Positions 20,238 to 28,620 of a stretch of DNA of 64,000 bases are shown here, one piece after another. The notes under the pieces are model-generated. The model worked only from the letters and a program-made list of their open reading frames with translations. It was not told where the DNA came from and did not search any database. A program made the position numbers and the translations under genes. Numbering within the stretch: the first letter of the stretch is position 1; each line of letters starts with the position of its first letter. This DNA is from Flavobacteriales bacterium (lineage in GTDB: Bacteria; Bacteroidota; Bacteroidia; Flavobacteriales; Flavobacteriaceae), in contig JAFLBS010000003.1 of assembly GCA_017303755.1 (NCBI GenBank), positions 310,001-374,000 of the forward strand, given 5' to 3'.

Positions 20238-20969
20238 ATGAAAAAAATAATCATTGCTTTATTTTTTGTATCAAGTGGTTTATTTATTGCTTGTGATACA
20301 GCGCCTGAAACAGCGGATGTTTCTAGAGTTACCAACTACCCTAACTTAGAATTAATTGGGGCTGAAAGTGTAATAATTAATCAAGGTGATACATTTACTG
20401 ATCCTGGAATTATTGCAACAGAAGGAGGAAATACTATCCCTTACACTACATCTGTGAGTGGTAGATTTAGAGGAGGAACTACTCTTGATACCAGCAGACC
20501 TGATATCTATGTTATTACTTACAGTGCAGTTAACCAAGACGGATTTACTGGTGCAATAACCAGAACTGTAATCGTAGCTGATACTGGCGATTTAACAACT
20601 GACATTTCTGGCTTGTACCGTTCAACAGTAACAAGAAACGGAGTTCTAACAGCTCAATACACTGATTTAGAATATGTTTTAATATGGAAGAATTCAAATG
20701 GAACATACGAGTTATCTGATGGTATCGGAGGTTATTATGATTTTGGTAGAAGTTATGGAGTAGGCTATGCTGCGCCTGGGGCAATAATTACAGCAAATGA
20801 CATTCCTAGTAACAGCTTCTCTTACTCAACATTCGAAGTTAGCGGTTTCGGCGGTGGTTGTACCATGAATTCAATGACAGTTAACCCAACTGCAAGAACC
20901 ATCAATTTTACAACAGTATGGTCAGCCGGATTCACATTTAATGTCTTATTAGAACAAGTAGAACTATAA
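20238..20969 (+). CDS. Surface lipoprotein with bacterial Ig-like (DUF5011-type) domain
   Basis: Lipoprotein of 243 residues in the SusCD operon. The lipobox is in FVSSGLFIACD. Residues about 38-115 form an Ig-like module of the DUF5011 type (GDTFTDPGIIATEGGN ... DIYVITYSAVNQDGFTGAIT), a fold common in accessory proteins of Bacteroidota uptake loci. The C-terminal half (from GDLTTDISGLYRSTVTRNG) resembles the beta-rich DUF5012-like tail. Probably an auxiliary ligand-binding lipoprotein next to SusD; ligand unknown. Confidence 0.7.
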   Translation: MKKIIIALFFVSSGLFIACDTAPETADVSRVTNYPNLELIGAESVIINQGDTFTDPGIIATEGGNTIPYTTSVSGRFRGGTTLDTSRPDIYVITYSAVNQDGFTGAITRTVIVADTGDLTTDISGLYRSTVTRNGVLTAQYTDLEYVLIWKNSNGTYELSDGIGGYYDFGRSYGVGYAAPGAIITANDIPSNSFSYSTFEVSGFGGGCTMNSMTVNPTARTINFTTVWSAGFTFNVLLEQVEL

Positions 20970-20984
20970 AAAATATAAATTTAT

Positions 20985-21482
20985 ATGAAAAATTTAATTA
21001 AGCTTTTTATTATATTACCTGCACTTTTCCTTTTTATAGGATGTGATGAAGGAGGAGATCCAGATCCAGGAATGGCAAACACAGGTCAATTTGCTGGTGA
21101 CTGGCACATTATTGCCCTTGAACCAGATGGAGTTACTCCAGCTTTTGGAGGTACTTACAATCTTTTCTCAACATATAATGCATCATCAAATGATGAAAAT
21201 TTCTGGATAGATGACCACAATAGTTGGATGCAGATAAAATCAAAAGTTCAAGCAACCGACTTCGCAAACCTAACCTTTGCTGGTCAAGTTGACTCTCCAG
21301 AACTTTATACAGGAGGAACAGTAACTGTTACAAATGGTAAGATTTTAAAAGCTTCTGCCGAATCATTTGGCGGTCACGTTGTAGACAGCATCTATTTCGA
21401 AGCTGAATTTGATTGGGATCCAGGAACAGTATATAAATTTGCTGGTCACAAAAGAACAGGTTTCTTAGAAGATGAACTTTAA
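20985..21482 (+). CDS. Lipocalin-like (Lipid_bd-type) lipoprotein of the SusCD operon
   Basis: Lipoprotein of 165 residues, lipobox in ALFLFIGCD. The rest looks like a single small beta-barrel: GQFAGDWHIIALEPDG near the start and YKFAGHKRTGFLED at the end are typical of the Lipid_bd family found next to SusD genes. It is last in the four-gene operon and is followed by a strong terminator. Function within the locus is unknown. Confidence 0.65.
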   Translation: MKNLIKLFIILPALFLFIGCDEGGDPDPGMANTGQFAGDWHIIALEPDGVTPAFGGTYNLFSTYNASSNDENFWIDDHNSWMQIKSKVQATDFANLTFAGQVDSPELYTGGTVTVTNGKILKASAESFGGHVVDSIYFEAEFDWDPGTVYKFAGHKRTGFLEDEL

Positions 21483-21499
21483 ATAAAAATGACAAGATT

Positions 21500-21530
21500 A
21501 AACCACCAGCTAATTACTGGTGGTTTTTTT
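21500..21530 (+). terminator. Intrinsic terminator of the SusCD operon
   Basis: AACCACCAG (21501-21509) pairs perfectly with CTGGTGGTT (21517-21525) around a 7-nt loop and is followed directly by a run of T. It lies 18 nt after the last lipoprotein gene. Confidence 0.85.
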
Positions 21531-21531
21531 A

Positions 21532-21539
21532 TACCTTTG
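21532..21539 (+). promoter_or_regulatory. -7 box TACCTTTG of rlmB
   Basis: Full TAnnTTTG match ending 4 nt before the rlmB ATG at 21544, so the transcript would be leaderless or nearly so. It touches the T-tract of the preceding terminator. No good -33 box is visible because that position lies in the terminator stem. Confidence 0.4.
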
Positions 21540-21543
21540 CGCC

Positions 21544-22278
21544 ATGGAAAAAGAAAATCAAATATTCGGAATAAGAGCTATTATTGAAGCAATTAACGCA
21601 AAAAAAGAAGTCGATAAAGTATTTCTCCAAAGTGATGCTCAAGGCGATTTAATGCACGAATTAATCAAAACACTAAAAAAGAACAGCGTTAATTTTTCTT
21701 ATGTTCCTATTGAAAAATTGAACCGATTAACATCTAATAACCACCAAGGTGCTGTGGCTACCATCGCTCCTATTTCATTTGTAAAATTAGAAACTCTAAT
21801 TGATTCCGTTGTAGAAAGCGGAAAAACTCCTTTATTCCTAATTCTTGATCAATTGAGTGATGCTCGGAATTTTGGCGCCATCATACGTACAGCTGAATGT
21901 ACTGGCGTTGATGGAATAATAGTACAAAAAACGGGTTCAGCCCCAGTAAATGGAGATACTGTAAAAACATCTGCAGGTGCTGTTTTCAATGTGCCTATTT
22001 GTAAAGTAGATCACATCAAAGATGCCATTTTTTACCTACAAGGAAGCGGAATCAAAACAGTCGCAGCAACCGAAAAAACCACTAATACAATTTATGATAT
22101 TTCTCTTAACGAACCTGTAGCAATAATCATGGGTAGTGAAGACCGCGGAATCAATCCATCCGTACTTAAAATTGTAGATGAAATGGCAAAACTACCTATG
22201 TTTGGAACTATTGGCTCACTCAATGTTTCAGTAGCGTGCGGCGCTTTTCTATACGAAACAGTACGACAAAGACAATAA
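21544..22278 (+). CDS. rlmB: 23S rRNA 2'-O-methyltransferase, RlmB/TrmH family
   Basis: SpoU/TrmH-type RNA 2'-O-ribose methyltransferase, 244 residues from the ATG at 21544. An earlier in-frame GTG at 21520 lies inside the terminator stem and is rejected. The N-terminal substrate-binding domain starts NQIFGIRAIIEAI, and the three SPOUT motifs are visible: LDQLSDARNFGAIIRTAECT, IIMGSEDRGI and LNVSVACGAFLYE. The N-terminal FG-R-I-E pattern is typical of RlmB, which methylates G2251 of 23S rRNA. Monocistronic between two terminators. Confidence 0.88.
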   Translation: MEKENQIFGIRAIIEAINAKKEVDKVFLQSDAQGDLMHELIKTLKKNSVNFSYVPIEKLNRLTSNNHQGAVATIAPISFVKLETLIDSVVESGKTPLFLILDQLSDARNFGAIIRTAECTGVDGIIVQKTGSAPVNGDTVKTSAGAVFNVPICKVDHIKDAIFYLQGSGIKTVAATEKTTNTIYDISLNEPVAIIMGSEDRGINPSVLKIVDEMAKLPMFGTIGSLNVSVACGAFLYETVRQRQ

Positions 22279-22284
22279 TAATAC

Positions 22285-22343
22285 GATTTTTTTGAAGCAA
22301 GTAGCTTGGGCTTTATCTGCAATCCCTATTCCTGCTTTCCGTT
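22285..22343 (-). repeat. Dispersed structured element, copy G (3' half only)
   Basis: Read on the minus strand: AACGGAAAGCAGGAATAGGG then ATTGCAGATAAAGCCCAAGC then TACTTGCTTCAAAAAAA. This matches the 3' halves of the copies at 23300 and 43703. It begins 7 nt after the rlmB stop codon. Confidence 0.6.
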
Positions 22344-22348
22344 ACAAT

Positions 22349-22383
22349 AAAAAAGGCTACCAAACACTGGCAGCCTTTTTTAT
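22349..22383. terminator. Bidirectional terminator between rlmB and the rhomboid gene
   Basis: Stem AAAAAGGCT-a-CCA with TGG-c-AGCCTTTTT, one mismatch, 5-nt loop, with an A-run on the left and T-run on the right, so it can work on both strands. It lies between convergent genes. Confidence 0.8.
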
Positions 22384-22420
22384 TTTCTCTACAATCAGGG
22401 CTAGAATTGAATCAAAAGGA

Positions 22421-23185
22421 TTACTTGTCACCTTCCCTATTCTCCTTAAAAGTATAAACATACCGAACAGGTTCTGATAAAATTTCCTCGTATTCCACCA
22501 TAATTTCTTCCGGTTTGGGAGGATTAACAAAATTCCCATTCTCATCAAACCTTCTCATAAACGGATCGCTTGAAGGATCAAAATCAGGCTTCTCCCATTC
22601 GTAACGAATTTCTTCCACATAATCAGGTGTTTTGAAACGTACAGCAAATACAAATCCGGAAATCAATCCCGCCAAATGGCCTTCCCACGAAATGGTCTTA
22701 TCAATATCTGGAAAAACATACCAAATCATTCCGCCATACATCACTACAACTGCAAATGACAACGCCATTAATCGATAGTACTTGGTCATCAATCCTTTAA
22801 AGAAAATAAACGACACCAATACATAGATCAAACCACTTGCACCAATATGAAACGATTGGCGACCAATCAACCATGTAATCAATCCCGAAAGTAAAATTCC
22901 ATAAAAAAGCACTTTCAATGAAACATCTCTATAGAAATAAATCAATGCTGTAGTTAAAATAAAAAGTGGCAAAGAATTATTAGCGATATGGCTCAAATTC
23001 CCATGCAAAAATGGACTCATTACAACTCCTTTCAACCCAGAAATCGTGCGTGGAAAAATTCCAAAAACACTCAAATCAATATTAAAAACATTTTCAAAAT
23101 AAAACACACTCCATATCAAAATCAATAAGAAAGTGGGAACTATCCAAACCGAAGGTGTAAACTTAAAATAATGATAATCGTTCAA
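22421..23185 (-). CDS. Rhomboid-family intramembrane serine protease
   Basis: Inner-membrane serine protease of 254 residues with about six helices. The loop motif FLHGNLSHIANN, the catalytic serine in HIGASGLIY and the catalytic histidine in GHLAGLISG are all present, so it should be active. A soluble acidic C-terminal tail of about 60 residues (VEEIRYEWEKPDFDPSSDP) follows the last helix. The substrate is unknown. Copies of the dispersed element lie on both sides of this gene (22285 and 23300), both pointing away from it. Confidence 0.9.
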   Translation of the reverse strand: MNDYHYFKFTPSVWIVPTFLLILIWSVFYFENVFNIDLSVFGIFPRTISGLKGVVMSPFLHGNLSHIANNSLPLFILTTALIYFYRDVSLKVLFYGILLSGLITWLIGRQSFHIGASGLIYVLVSFIFFKGLMTKYYRLMALSFAVVVMYGGMIWYVFPDIDKTISWEGHLAGLISGFVFAVRFKTPDYVEEIRYEWEKPDFDPSSDPFMRRFDENGNFVNPPKPEEIMVEYEEILSEPVRYVYTFKENREGDK

Positions 23186-23299
23186 AGTATTTTATTTTTA
23201 ATCGTTATGACAGATTATCAAAAATACAACCAATTATTTTTTAATGCTATTTTGTCAGTTGATTTGTACTACTGATTTTACAAAACAAAGTTAACTTTC

Positions 23300-23392
23300 T
23301 AGCCCTGATTGAGCGGATAGCTTCCTACTTGTAGGAACTATGAGCGAAAGCAGGAAAATCGATTACAAAAAAGCCCAAACCATTCGCTCCAA
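23300..23392 (+). repeat. Dispersed structured element, copy A
   Basis: One of the two best full copies. The 5' part is AGCCCTGATTGAGCGGATAGC, then a small hairpin (TTCCTACTTGTAGGAA), then GAGCGAAAGCAGGAAAATCG, ATTACAAAAAAGCCCAAACC and ATTCGCTCCAAAAA. The 5' AGCGGA and 3' parts recur at six other places in this window. Lies between the divergent rhomboid and rarA genes. May correspond to the Flavo-1 RNA motif known from comparative genomics; this needs a covariance-model search. Confidence 0.65.
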
Positions 23393-23418
23393 AAATAAAA
23401 AAAATGTAATTTTACAAC

Positions 23419-24696
23419 ATGGAAGCACCACTTGCCGAACGCATTCGCCCTCAAAAATTAGAAGATTATATCAGCCAGTTGCATTTGGTTGGACCGAATG
23501 GTTCATTAACGCAACAAATCTCTCGCGGCATCATTCCGTCAATGATTTTTTGGGGTTCACCAGGAACTGGAAAAACAACTTTGGCTCAAATAATTGCCAA
23601 ACAAAGTAATCGCCCTTTTTACGAATTAAGTGCGATAAACAGTGGTGTTAAAGACATTCGAGATGTAATTGAAAAAGCCAAACAAAGTGGCGGATTATTC
23701 ACTGCCAAAAACCCAATTTTATTTATTGATGAGATTCATAGGTTCAGTAAATCGCAACAAGATTCGTTATTAGCAGCAGTAGAAAAAGGTTGGGTAACTT
23801 TAATTGGTGCCACAACAGAGAATCCGAGTTTTGAAGTAATTCCAGCACTTTTGTCACGTTGTCAGGTATATGTTTTGAATCCGTTCACCAAAGACGATTT
23901 ACTTTCCCTTTTGAACCGAGCAATGAAAGAAGATGCTCACATTGCATCCAAAAAAATAAAAATAAAGGAATCCGAAGCTTTATTGCGACTTTCTGGCGGT
24001 GATGGACGCAAACTATTAAATATTTTTGAACTCGTTGTAAATGCAAGCCCAGAAGGTCAAATTACCATCACCAATAACAAAGTAATGGAATTGGTGCAAC
24101 AAAACACCGTTTTATACGATAAGACAGGAGAACAACATTACGATATTGTCTCAGCCTTCATCAAATCCATCCGCGGAAGTGACCCAAATGGAGCTGTGTA
24201 TTGGTTAGCCCGAATGATTGAAGGTGGCGAAGATGTTAAATTCATAGCACGACGCATGCTCATTTTATCTAGTGAAGACATTGGAAATGCCAATCCAACT
24301 GCATTCATCATGGCCAACAACACTTTTCAGGCTGTATCAACTATCGGAAACCCTGAAAGCAGAATTATATTGAGTCAGTGCGCCATTTATTTAGCAACTT
24401 CTCCGAAAAGTAATGCCTCCTATATGGCTATTGGCGAAGCACAATCGTTAGTGAAACAGACTGGTGATTTACCAGTTCCAATCCATTTGCGTAATGCTCC
24501 AACTAAATTAATGAAAGAGTTAGGCTATGGCGAAGAATATCAGTATTCGCATAATTACTCTAATAATTTTGTAGATCAAGAATACTTACCTGATGCTATA
24601 AAAAATAAGACTTTTTACAATCCTGGCAACAATTCGAGAGAAAATTCAACACGTGAATTTCTAAAAAATCGGTGGAAAGATAAATACGATTATTAA
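23419..24696 (+). CDS. rarA: Replication-associated recombination protein A (AAA ATPase)
   Basis: RarA/MgsA clamp-loader-like ATPase, 425 residues, acting at stalled replication forks. N-terminal [17 protein letters not shown], Walker [10 protein letters not shown], Walker [15 protein letters not shown], sensor 1 [12 protein letters not shown] and the C-terminal MgsA domain with [19 protein letters not shown] are all visible. Ends 3 nt before the convergent gene at 24700 with no terminator between them. Confidence 0.95.
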   Translation: MEAPLAERIRPQKLEDYISQLHLVGPNGSLTQQISRGIIPSMIFWGSPGTGKTTLAQIIAKQSNRPFYELSAINSGVKDIRDVIEKAKQSGGLFTAKNPILFIDEIHRFSKSQQDSLLAAVEKGWVTLIGATTENPSFEVIPALLSRCQVYVLNPFTKDDLLSLLNRAMKEDAHIASKKIKIKESEALLRLSGGDGRKLLNIFELVVNASPEGQITITNNKVMELVQQNTVLYDKTGEQHYDIVSAFIKSIRGSDPNGAVYWLARMIEGGEDVKFIARRMLILSSEDIGNANPTAFIMANNTFQAVSTIGNPESRIILSQCAIYLATSPKSNASYMAIGEAQSLVKQTGDLPVPIHLRNAPTKLMKELGYGEEYQYSHNYSNNFVDQEYLPDAIKNKTFYNPGNNSRENSTREFLKNRWKDKYDY

Positions 24697-24699
24697 TTA

Positions 24700-25467
24700 T
24701 TATAGCTTCACATTCACTTCCTCAGAAACCAACTTATCGTTTTGATAGTACTCAAAAAACCAACCTCCATTTTTAGCAATTAGAACACCTTGAATAACAC
24801 CTTTAACTGCAGTGTATACGTTTTTATCGGAGGTTTTGTAGATTTTATAAATTACTTTAGGCTCTGTATCAATCAATTGATATCCATTTGAAATGGGTTG
24901 TGCAAATAACAAAGTAGCAGAATTTAATTCTCTCACTGGATTTGCAGTAATAGACAACTCTTGAATGATTTCTTGTTCTTTTTCTTCTTTCTTTTCTTCT
25001 TCAATTACAGGCTTTGACTGAACAATTTCAGAAGACTTTGGTGTATACTTATGATTAATCAAGGCTGAAAAAGAATTAAAAGCACTTCTTAATGCTTCAT
25101 TATAGGCAACTAAAAAATCTTTTTCTCTGCTTTTACCTTCTTCGGATGTTGCAATAACTTTTCCATTACAATCCTTTATTACCACCTTAACTTTGGTAAC
25201 AAATAAAGTATTGTTTTCAATAAGATCTACATAAACCTTATTACAATTACTATTAGCAAAATCGAGCGGTTGAGTTTCAGAATCCATATAGGTATCAAAA
25301 CCGTATTTTTGCATGTACATCTTGGTTAAAATATTCAATCTATTGAAATCGTCATTTTTAAAAATGCTAAATCGTGAAGGAACCAAAGCGAGTTTGTAAT
25401 CATCTAAACTTTGAGAAAATCCAAAAGTTGAAAAAGTAATAGTTAATAAAAAGACTAATTTTTTCAT
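24700..25467 (-). CDS. Secreted protein of unknown function, last gene of the ABC transporter operon
   Basis: 255 residues with a signal peptide (MKKLVFLLTITFSTFGFSQ). The middle (NCNKVYVDLIENNTLFVTKV ... VIKDCNGKVIATSEEGKSRE) looks like a small alpha/beta domain of a kind common in flavobacterial periplasmic proteins, with an acidic Lys/Glu-rich linker around residue 155 (EEEKKEEKEQE) and a beta-rich C-terminal domain. I do not recognise a named family. The start overlaps the yjjG-like stop by one base (TAATG), so it is the last gene of a five-gene operon. Confidence 0.7.
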   Translation of the reverse strand: MKKLVFLLTITFSTFGFSQSLDDYKLALVPSRFSIFKNDDFNRLNILTKMYMQKYGFDTYMDSETQPLDFANSNCNKVYVDLIENNTLFVTKVKVVIKDCNGKVIATSEEGKSREKDFLVAYNEALRSAFNSFSALINHKYTPKSSEIVQSKPVIEEEKKEEKEQEIIQELSITANPVRELNSATLLFAQPISNGYQLIDTEPKVIYKIYKTSDKNVYTAVKGVIQGVLIAKNGGWFFEYYQNDKLVSEEVNVKL

Positions 25468-26156
25468 TATAATATTTTTTTTAATTCAATTAATTGATGA
25501 ATGGTTGGAACTGCTAAAGTTACTTCTTTTTTTTCTGGGTTGAAATAAACTGCTTCAATTCCGAAGTCTAAAGCTCCTTTTACATCGGCATCAATACAAT
25601 CTCCTATCATTATTGAAGTTGATTTTGAAGCCTTAGAAATAGATAATGCATGCTCATAAATTTTAGGATGTGGTTTCTTTACTCCAGCCATTTCTGAATT
25701 GGTTATTGTAGAAAAATAATCCGATAATCCAGAATTGTGGATTTTTTTGTATTGAACATCCGAAAAACCGTTGGTGATAATATGCAATTTATACTTTTCT
25801 GAAAGATAGTCTAAGATTTCGGTTGCTCCGTCAAAAAGCATATTGTTTTCGGGCAAATAAGTGATGTAATCTTCTGACATTTGATGAATTTCCTCGTCAG
25901 AAATGGAATAATTTAGAACATCAAATGAGTCTTTCAATCGTTTATAACGTAATTCTTCATGTGTAAGTAAATCGACTTGATACAATTTCCAACACGCCTG
26001 ATTTATGGGTGCGTAAATTTTAACAAAAGAAGAGGTATTTATGGATGGATATTTTTCTCGAAAAATCTTATCAAAAGCCAATTCCGAATTTTTATCAAAA
26101 TCCCAAAGCGTATGATCTAAATCGAAAAAAACATCGGTTATTCTTCCTTGAAACAT
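25467..26156 (-). CDS. yjjG: HAD-family nucleotidase, YjjG type
   Basis: Haloacid-dehalogenase-type phosphatase of 229 residues, probably a YjjG-like pyrimidine nucleotidase that clears non-canonical dNMPs. HAD motif I DLDHTLWDFD, motif II TNGFSDVQYKK, motif III lysine in GVKKPHPKIYE and motif IV IGDCIDADVKGA are intact. It sits between the DUF3299-like gene (3 nt) and the secreted protein (1-nt overlap); the link to the transporter genes is positional only. Confidence 0.85.
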   Translation of the reverse strand: MFQGRITDVFFDLDHTLWDFDKNSELAFDKIFREKYPSINTSSFVKIYAPINQACWKLYQVDLLTHEELRYKRLKDSFDVLNYSISDEEIHQMSEDYITYLPENNMLFDGATEILDYLSEKYKLHIITNGFSDVQYKKIHNSGLSDYFSTITNSEMAGVKKPHPKIYEHALSISKASKSTSIMIGDCIDADVKGALDFGIEAVYFNPEKKEVTLAVPTIHQLIELKKIL

Positions 26157-26159
26157 AGG

Positions 26160-26642
26160 TTAGTTTCCTTTCACTATTATTACATCATCAACGTTGTAAA
26201 TCCAGTCGTCGGCATCGGTTTCATTATATCGAAAAGTACCTTCAACAGTAACGTATTGATCTGTTTTTAGTTTAGGCGTTGTTCCTCTGAATTTCAAACC
26301 AACAATACTCTCTGGACCTGCTTTCCCGCAAAAAAAACAAGCAGCAAAAACATTCTTACTAATAGCATAAGTTTTACTATCAATGGGCACAATAAACCCA
26401 GAAATCAGAACTCTCTTTTTCCCTTTTGCTTTTACTTTATCATTCACAACCGGAAATTGAACTTCTCCGTATTTAGGGTGTTTTCTCTTCTCGTATTTGA
26501 TCTCTGCTAATAATTTCCAAGTAATTGTATCACCTTTTACAACAGGTGTTGTAAATGCTGTTGACACTTCCTTTTTACTCGAAAAACTCAGGAAAATCAA
26601 TCCTAAAACTAAAACTATCGATAATTGAATACGATTACGCAT
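26160..26642 (-). CDS. DUF3299-like periplasmic protein linked to the ABC transporter
   Basis: 160 residues with an N-terminal hydrophobic segment (IQLSIVLVLGLIFLSF) ending near residue 22. The core KRVLISGFIVPID, AACFFCGKAGPES and VTVEGTFRYN follows the pattern of DUF3299 proteins, though the usual cysteine region differs. The CFFCG motif could bind a metal. The start codon lies 8 nt inside the end of the permease gene, so the two are translationally coupled. In some proteobacterial zinc systems a DUF3299 protein is encoded with a LolCDE-like ABC transporter; by analogy this may be a periplasmic partner for metal handling. Family call is by eye. Confidence 0.6.
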   Translation of the reverse strand: MRNRIQLSIVLVLGLIFLSFSSKKEVSTAFTTPVVKGDTITWKLLAEIKYEKRKHPKYGEVQFPVVNDKVKAKGKKRVLISGFIVPIDSKTYAISKNVFAACFFCGKAGPESIVGLKFRGTTPKLKTDQYVTVEGTFRYNETDADDWIYNVDDVIIVKGN

Positions 26643-27930
26643 TGGCTAATGTTTTTGAAATATTTAATTTATATGCTTTTATTGCCGGAATCAACGCGGC
26701 GATAATTCCTACTATCATTGTGGCTAAAAATAACGCCATTTCTTTGTCCCAAACCAACTCAAACGGATTGAACGCCATTTTAAAATCGTCTTCTGCCGTA
26801 TTAGAGATGAATTGCAATGCAAACCTACCAAAAATTGTTCCAAACACAAATCCAACGAAACATAAAATCAAGCTTTCCATCATTATTAGTGAAAGCAATT
26901 GGGTTCTACTCGCTCCGTTAATTCGCATCAAAGCAAATTCGTATTTTCGTTCTTTCAATCGATTGTACAACGCTATAAAAATCGAAATTCCAGAAATCAA
27001 CATAATCGCATACGCCAAATACTGCAATGCGGTTAACCCGACGCCAAAAAGACTGAAAATTCTATTGACTTCAATTGCAGGTGAAGCGGCTTGCATTTTG
27101 GTGTTTTGAGCAATAATTCGCGGCCACATTACGATTCCCATTTTATTCCTGAACTTCAATAAAACTGCCGTGATTTCCATATTGGGTTCGTCCAAAGTCA
27201 TGTCTTCATGATGTTCGTGATCGTGATCATGTTCATGATTACATGCTTCAGTGTGAACGTGCTCACCTTCTTCGTGAATGTGACCTTCTTCGCCATGCGC
27301 TGGATTTTCTTCTTCGTGACTTCCGTGCATTTGCCAGACACTCGGAATGGTACACAAAATCAAATTATCAATTACACTTCCAGTTGGAGCAGCAATTCCG
27401 GTGATTATATATTTAAAATCCTCATGAACTTCACCTTCGGCGGCATCGCCATGCGAACCAAAAAAGGAATCACCTACTTTTAAATTGAGTTTGGTTGCAA
27501 TTTCGCTTCCAATTACCACTTCAAAGTTCTTCTCAAACATTTTTCCTTTGGCAATTTTGGCTTTGTATTTATCCAAATAATCCGAATTGGTACCAACAAT
27601 TTTGAATCCACGGTAATTGTCTCCAAACGCCAACGGAATTGCTTTTTCAATAAACGGATGATTCATCCACACTTTGGCCGAATCGTAACTGATGTTTCCA
27701 GTAGGATTGTCAATGTGGTATACTGATGATAAAATCAATTGCATCGGACTTCCTTGTGCACCCAAAACCAAATCTACACCATCAATATTACTCGAAAATT
27801 TCTCCTCAAATTGCTTTTGCAACAAAATCAAAACCGTAATAATAGCAACACTAGACGCTAATAAAATGACACTTAAAAGAGTGTTCAATGGTTTAAACCA
27901 AATATTTCTCCAGGCTAACTTGGCTATCAT
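26635..27930 (-). CDS. FtsX/LolE-type ABC permease with histidine-rich loop
   Basis: MacB/FtsX-type inner-membrane permease of 431 residues: one helix near the N-terminus (LLSVILLASSVAIITVLILL), a large periplasmic domain, then three C-terminal helices from about residue 300. Inside the periplasmic domain, residues about 202-244 (nucleotides 27200-27328) form a stretch with 13 histidines plus many acidic residues and one cysteine (for example HTEACNHEHDHDHEHHED). Such stretches bind zinc or other divalent metals. It is co-encoded with its ATPase (1-nt gap) and the DUF3299-like protein. Ordinary LolC/E or MacB permeases lack this insert, so a metal-related role is inferred. Confidence 0.85.
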   Translation of the reverse strand: MIAKLAWRNIWFKPLNTLLSVILLASSVAIITVLILLQKQFEEKFSSNIDGVDLVLGAQGSPMQLILSSVYHIDNPTGNISYDSAKVWMNHPFIEKAIPLAFGDNYRGFKIVGTNSDYLDKYKAKIAKGKMFEKNFEVVIGSEIATKLNLKVGDSFFGSHGDAAEGEVHEDFKYIITGIAAPTGSVIDNLILCTIPSVWQMHGSHEEENPAHGEEGHIHEEGEHVHTEACNHEHDHDHEHHEDMTLDEPNMEITAVLLKFRNKMGIVMWPRIIAQNTKMQAASPAIEVNRIFSLFGVGLTALQYLAYAIMLISGISIFIALYNRLKERKYEFALMRINGASRTQLLSLIMMESLILCFVGFVFGTIFGRFALQFISNTAEDDFKMAFNPFELVWDKEMALFLATMIVGIIAALIPAIKAYKLNISKTLANA

Positions 27931-27931
27931 A

Positions 27932-28561
27932 TTAATTGAGATGAATTTGGTTAGCGAATTTATTTTTTAATCGTTGATCGTGTGTCACAATAATCAGCGA
28001 GGCCTTGTAATCTTTAGCTAATTTTTCAAGTAAATCGGCTACTTTTATAGCATTTTCATCATCCAAACTCGAAGTAGGTTCATCGGCCAAAAGTAATTTT
28101 GGTTCGTTGATTAAAGCTCTGGCAATTGATACACGTTGTTGTTGACCAATGCTCAACTGCGAAGGTAATTTGTACATTTGCGATTCTAAATCCAAATCAG
28201 AAAGCAGTTGTTTTGCTTTTTCAGTTGCTTTTTTTCCGGATGCCAACCACGAAGCCAAAACCACATTATCCAACACCGAAAGCGAAGAAATAAAATGCGA
28301 TTGCTGCAAAATCAAACCAATGTTTTTGCCTCTGAATTGATCCAGTTTTTTTTCAGACAATTGAGAAATATTGGTGTCATCAATTGAAATCTCACCTTTT
28401 TTTGGACGAAGCAAACCTGCTAACAAGTGCAACAAAGTGGTTTTCCCTTTACCTGAATTCCCAGTAATCAATAGTGTTTCCGATGGATTACATTTCACAT
28501 CTGGAAATGCAAACTGAGTGGTTGCGTTGTAAAAAAAAGTGACGTCTTTAGTAACTATCAT
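27932..28561 (-). CDS. ABC transporter ATPase, LolD/MacB type
   Basis: ATPase subunit for the adjacent permease, 209 residues from the ATG at 28561 (an upstream in-frame ATG at 28582 adds MRLYLRA and is less likely). Walker A GNSGKGKTTLLHLL, Q-loop LILQQSHFIS, signature LSIGQQQRVSIARAL, Walker B LLLADEPTSSLD and H-loop IIVTHDQRL are complete. Size and motifs match the LolD/FtsE group that drives mechanotransmission permeases rather than importers. Confidence 0.9.
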   Translation of the reverse strand: MIVTKDVTFFYNATTQFAFPDVKCNPSETLLITGNSGKGKTTLLHLLAGLLRPKKGEISIDDTNISQLSEKKLDQFRGKNIGLILQQSHFISSLSVLDNVVLASWLASGKKATEKAKQLLSDLDLESQMYKLPSQLSIGQQQRVSIARALINEPKLLLADEPTSSLDDENAIKVADLLEKLAKDYKASLIIVTHDQRLKNKFANQIHLN

Positions 28562-28620
28562 AGCTCTTAAATAGAGTCGCAAGTTACTGAATTGAACTCG
28601 ATTTTTTTCTTACTATTTTC

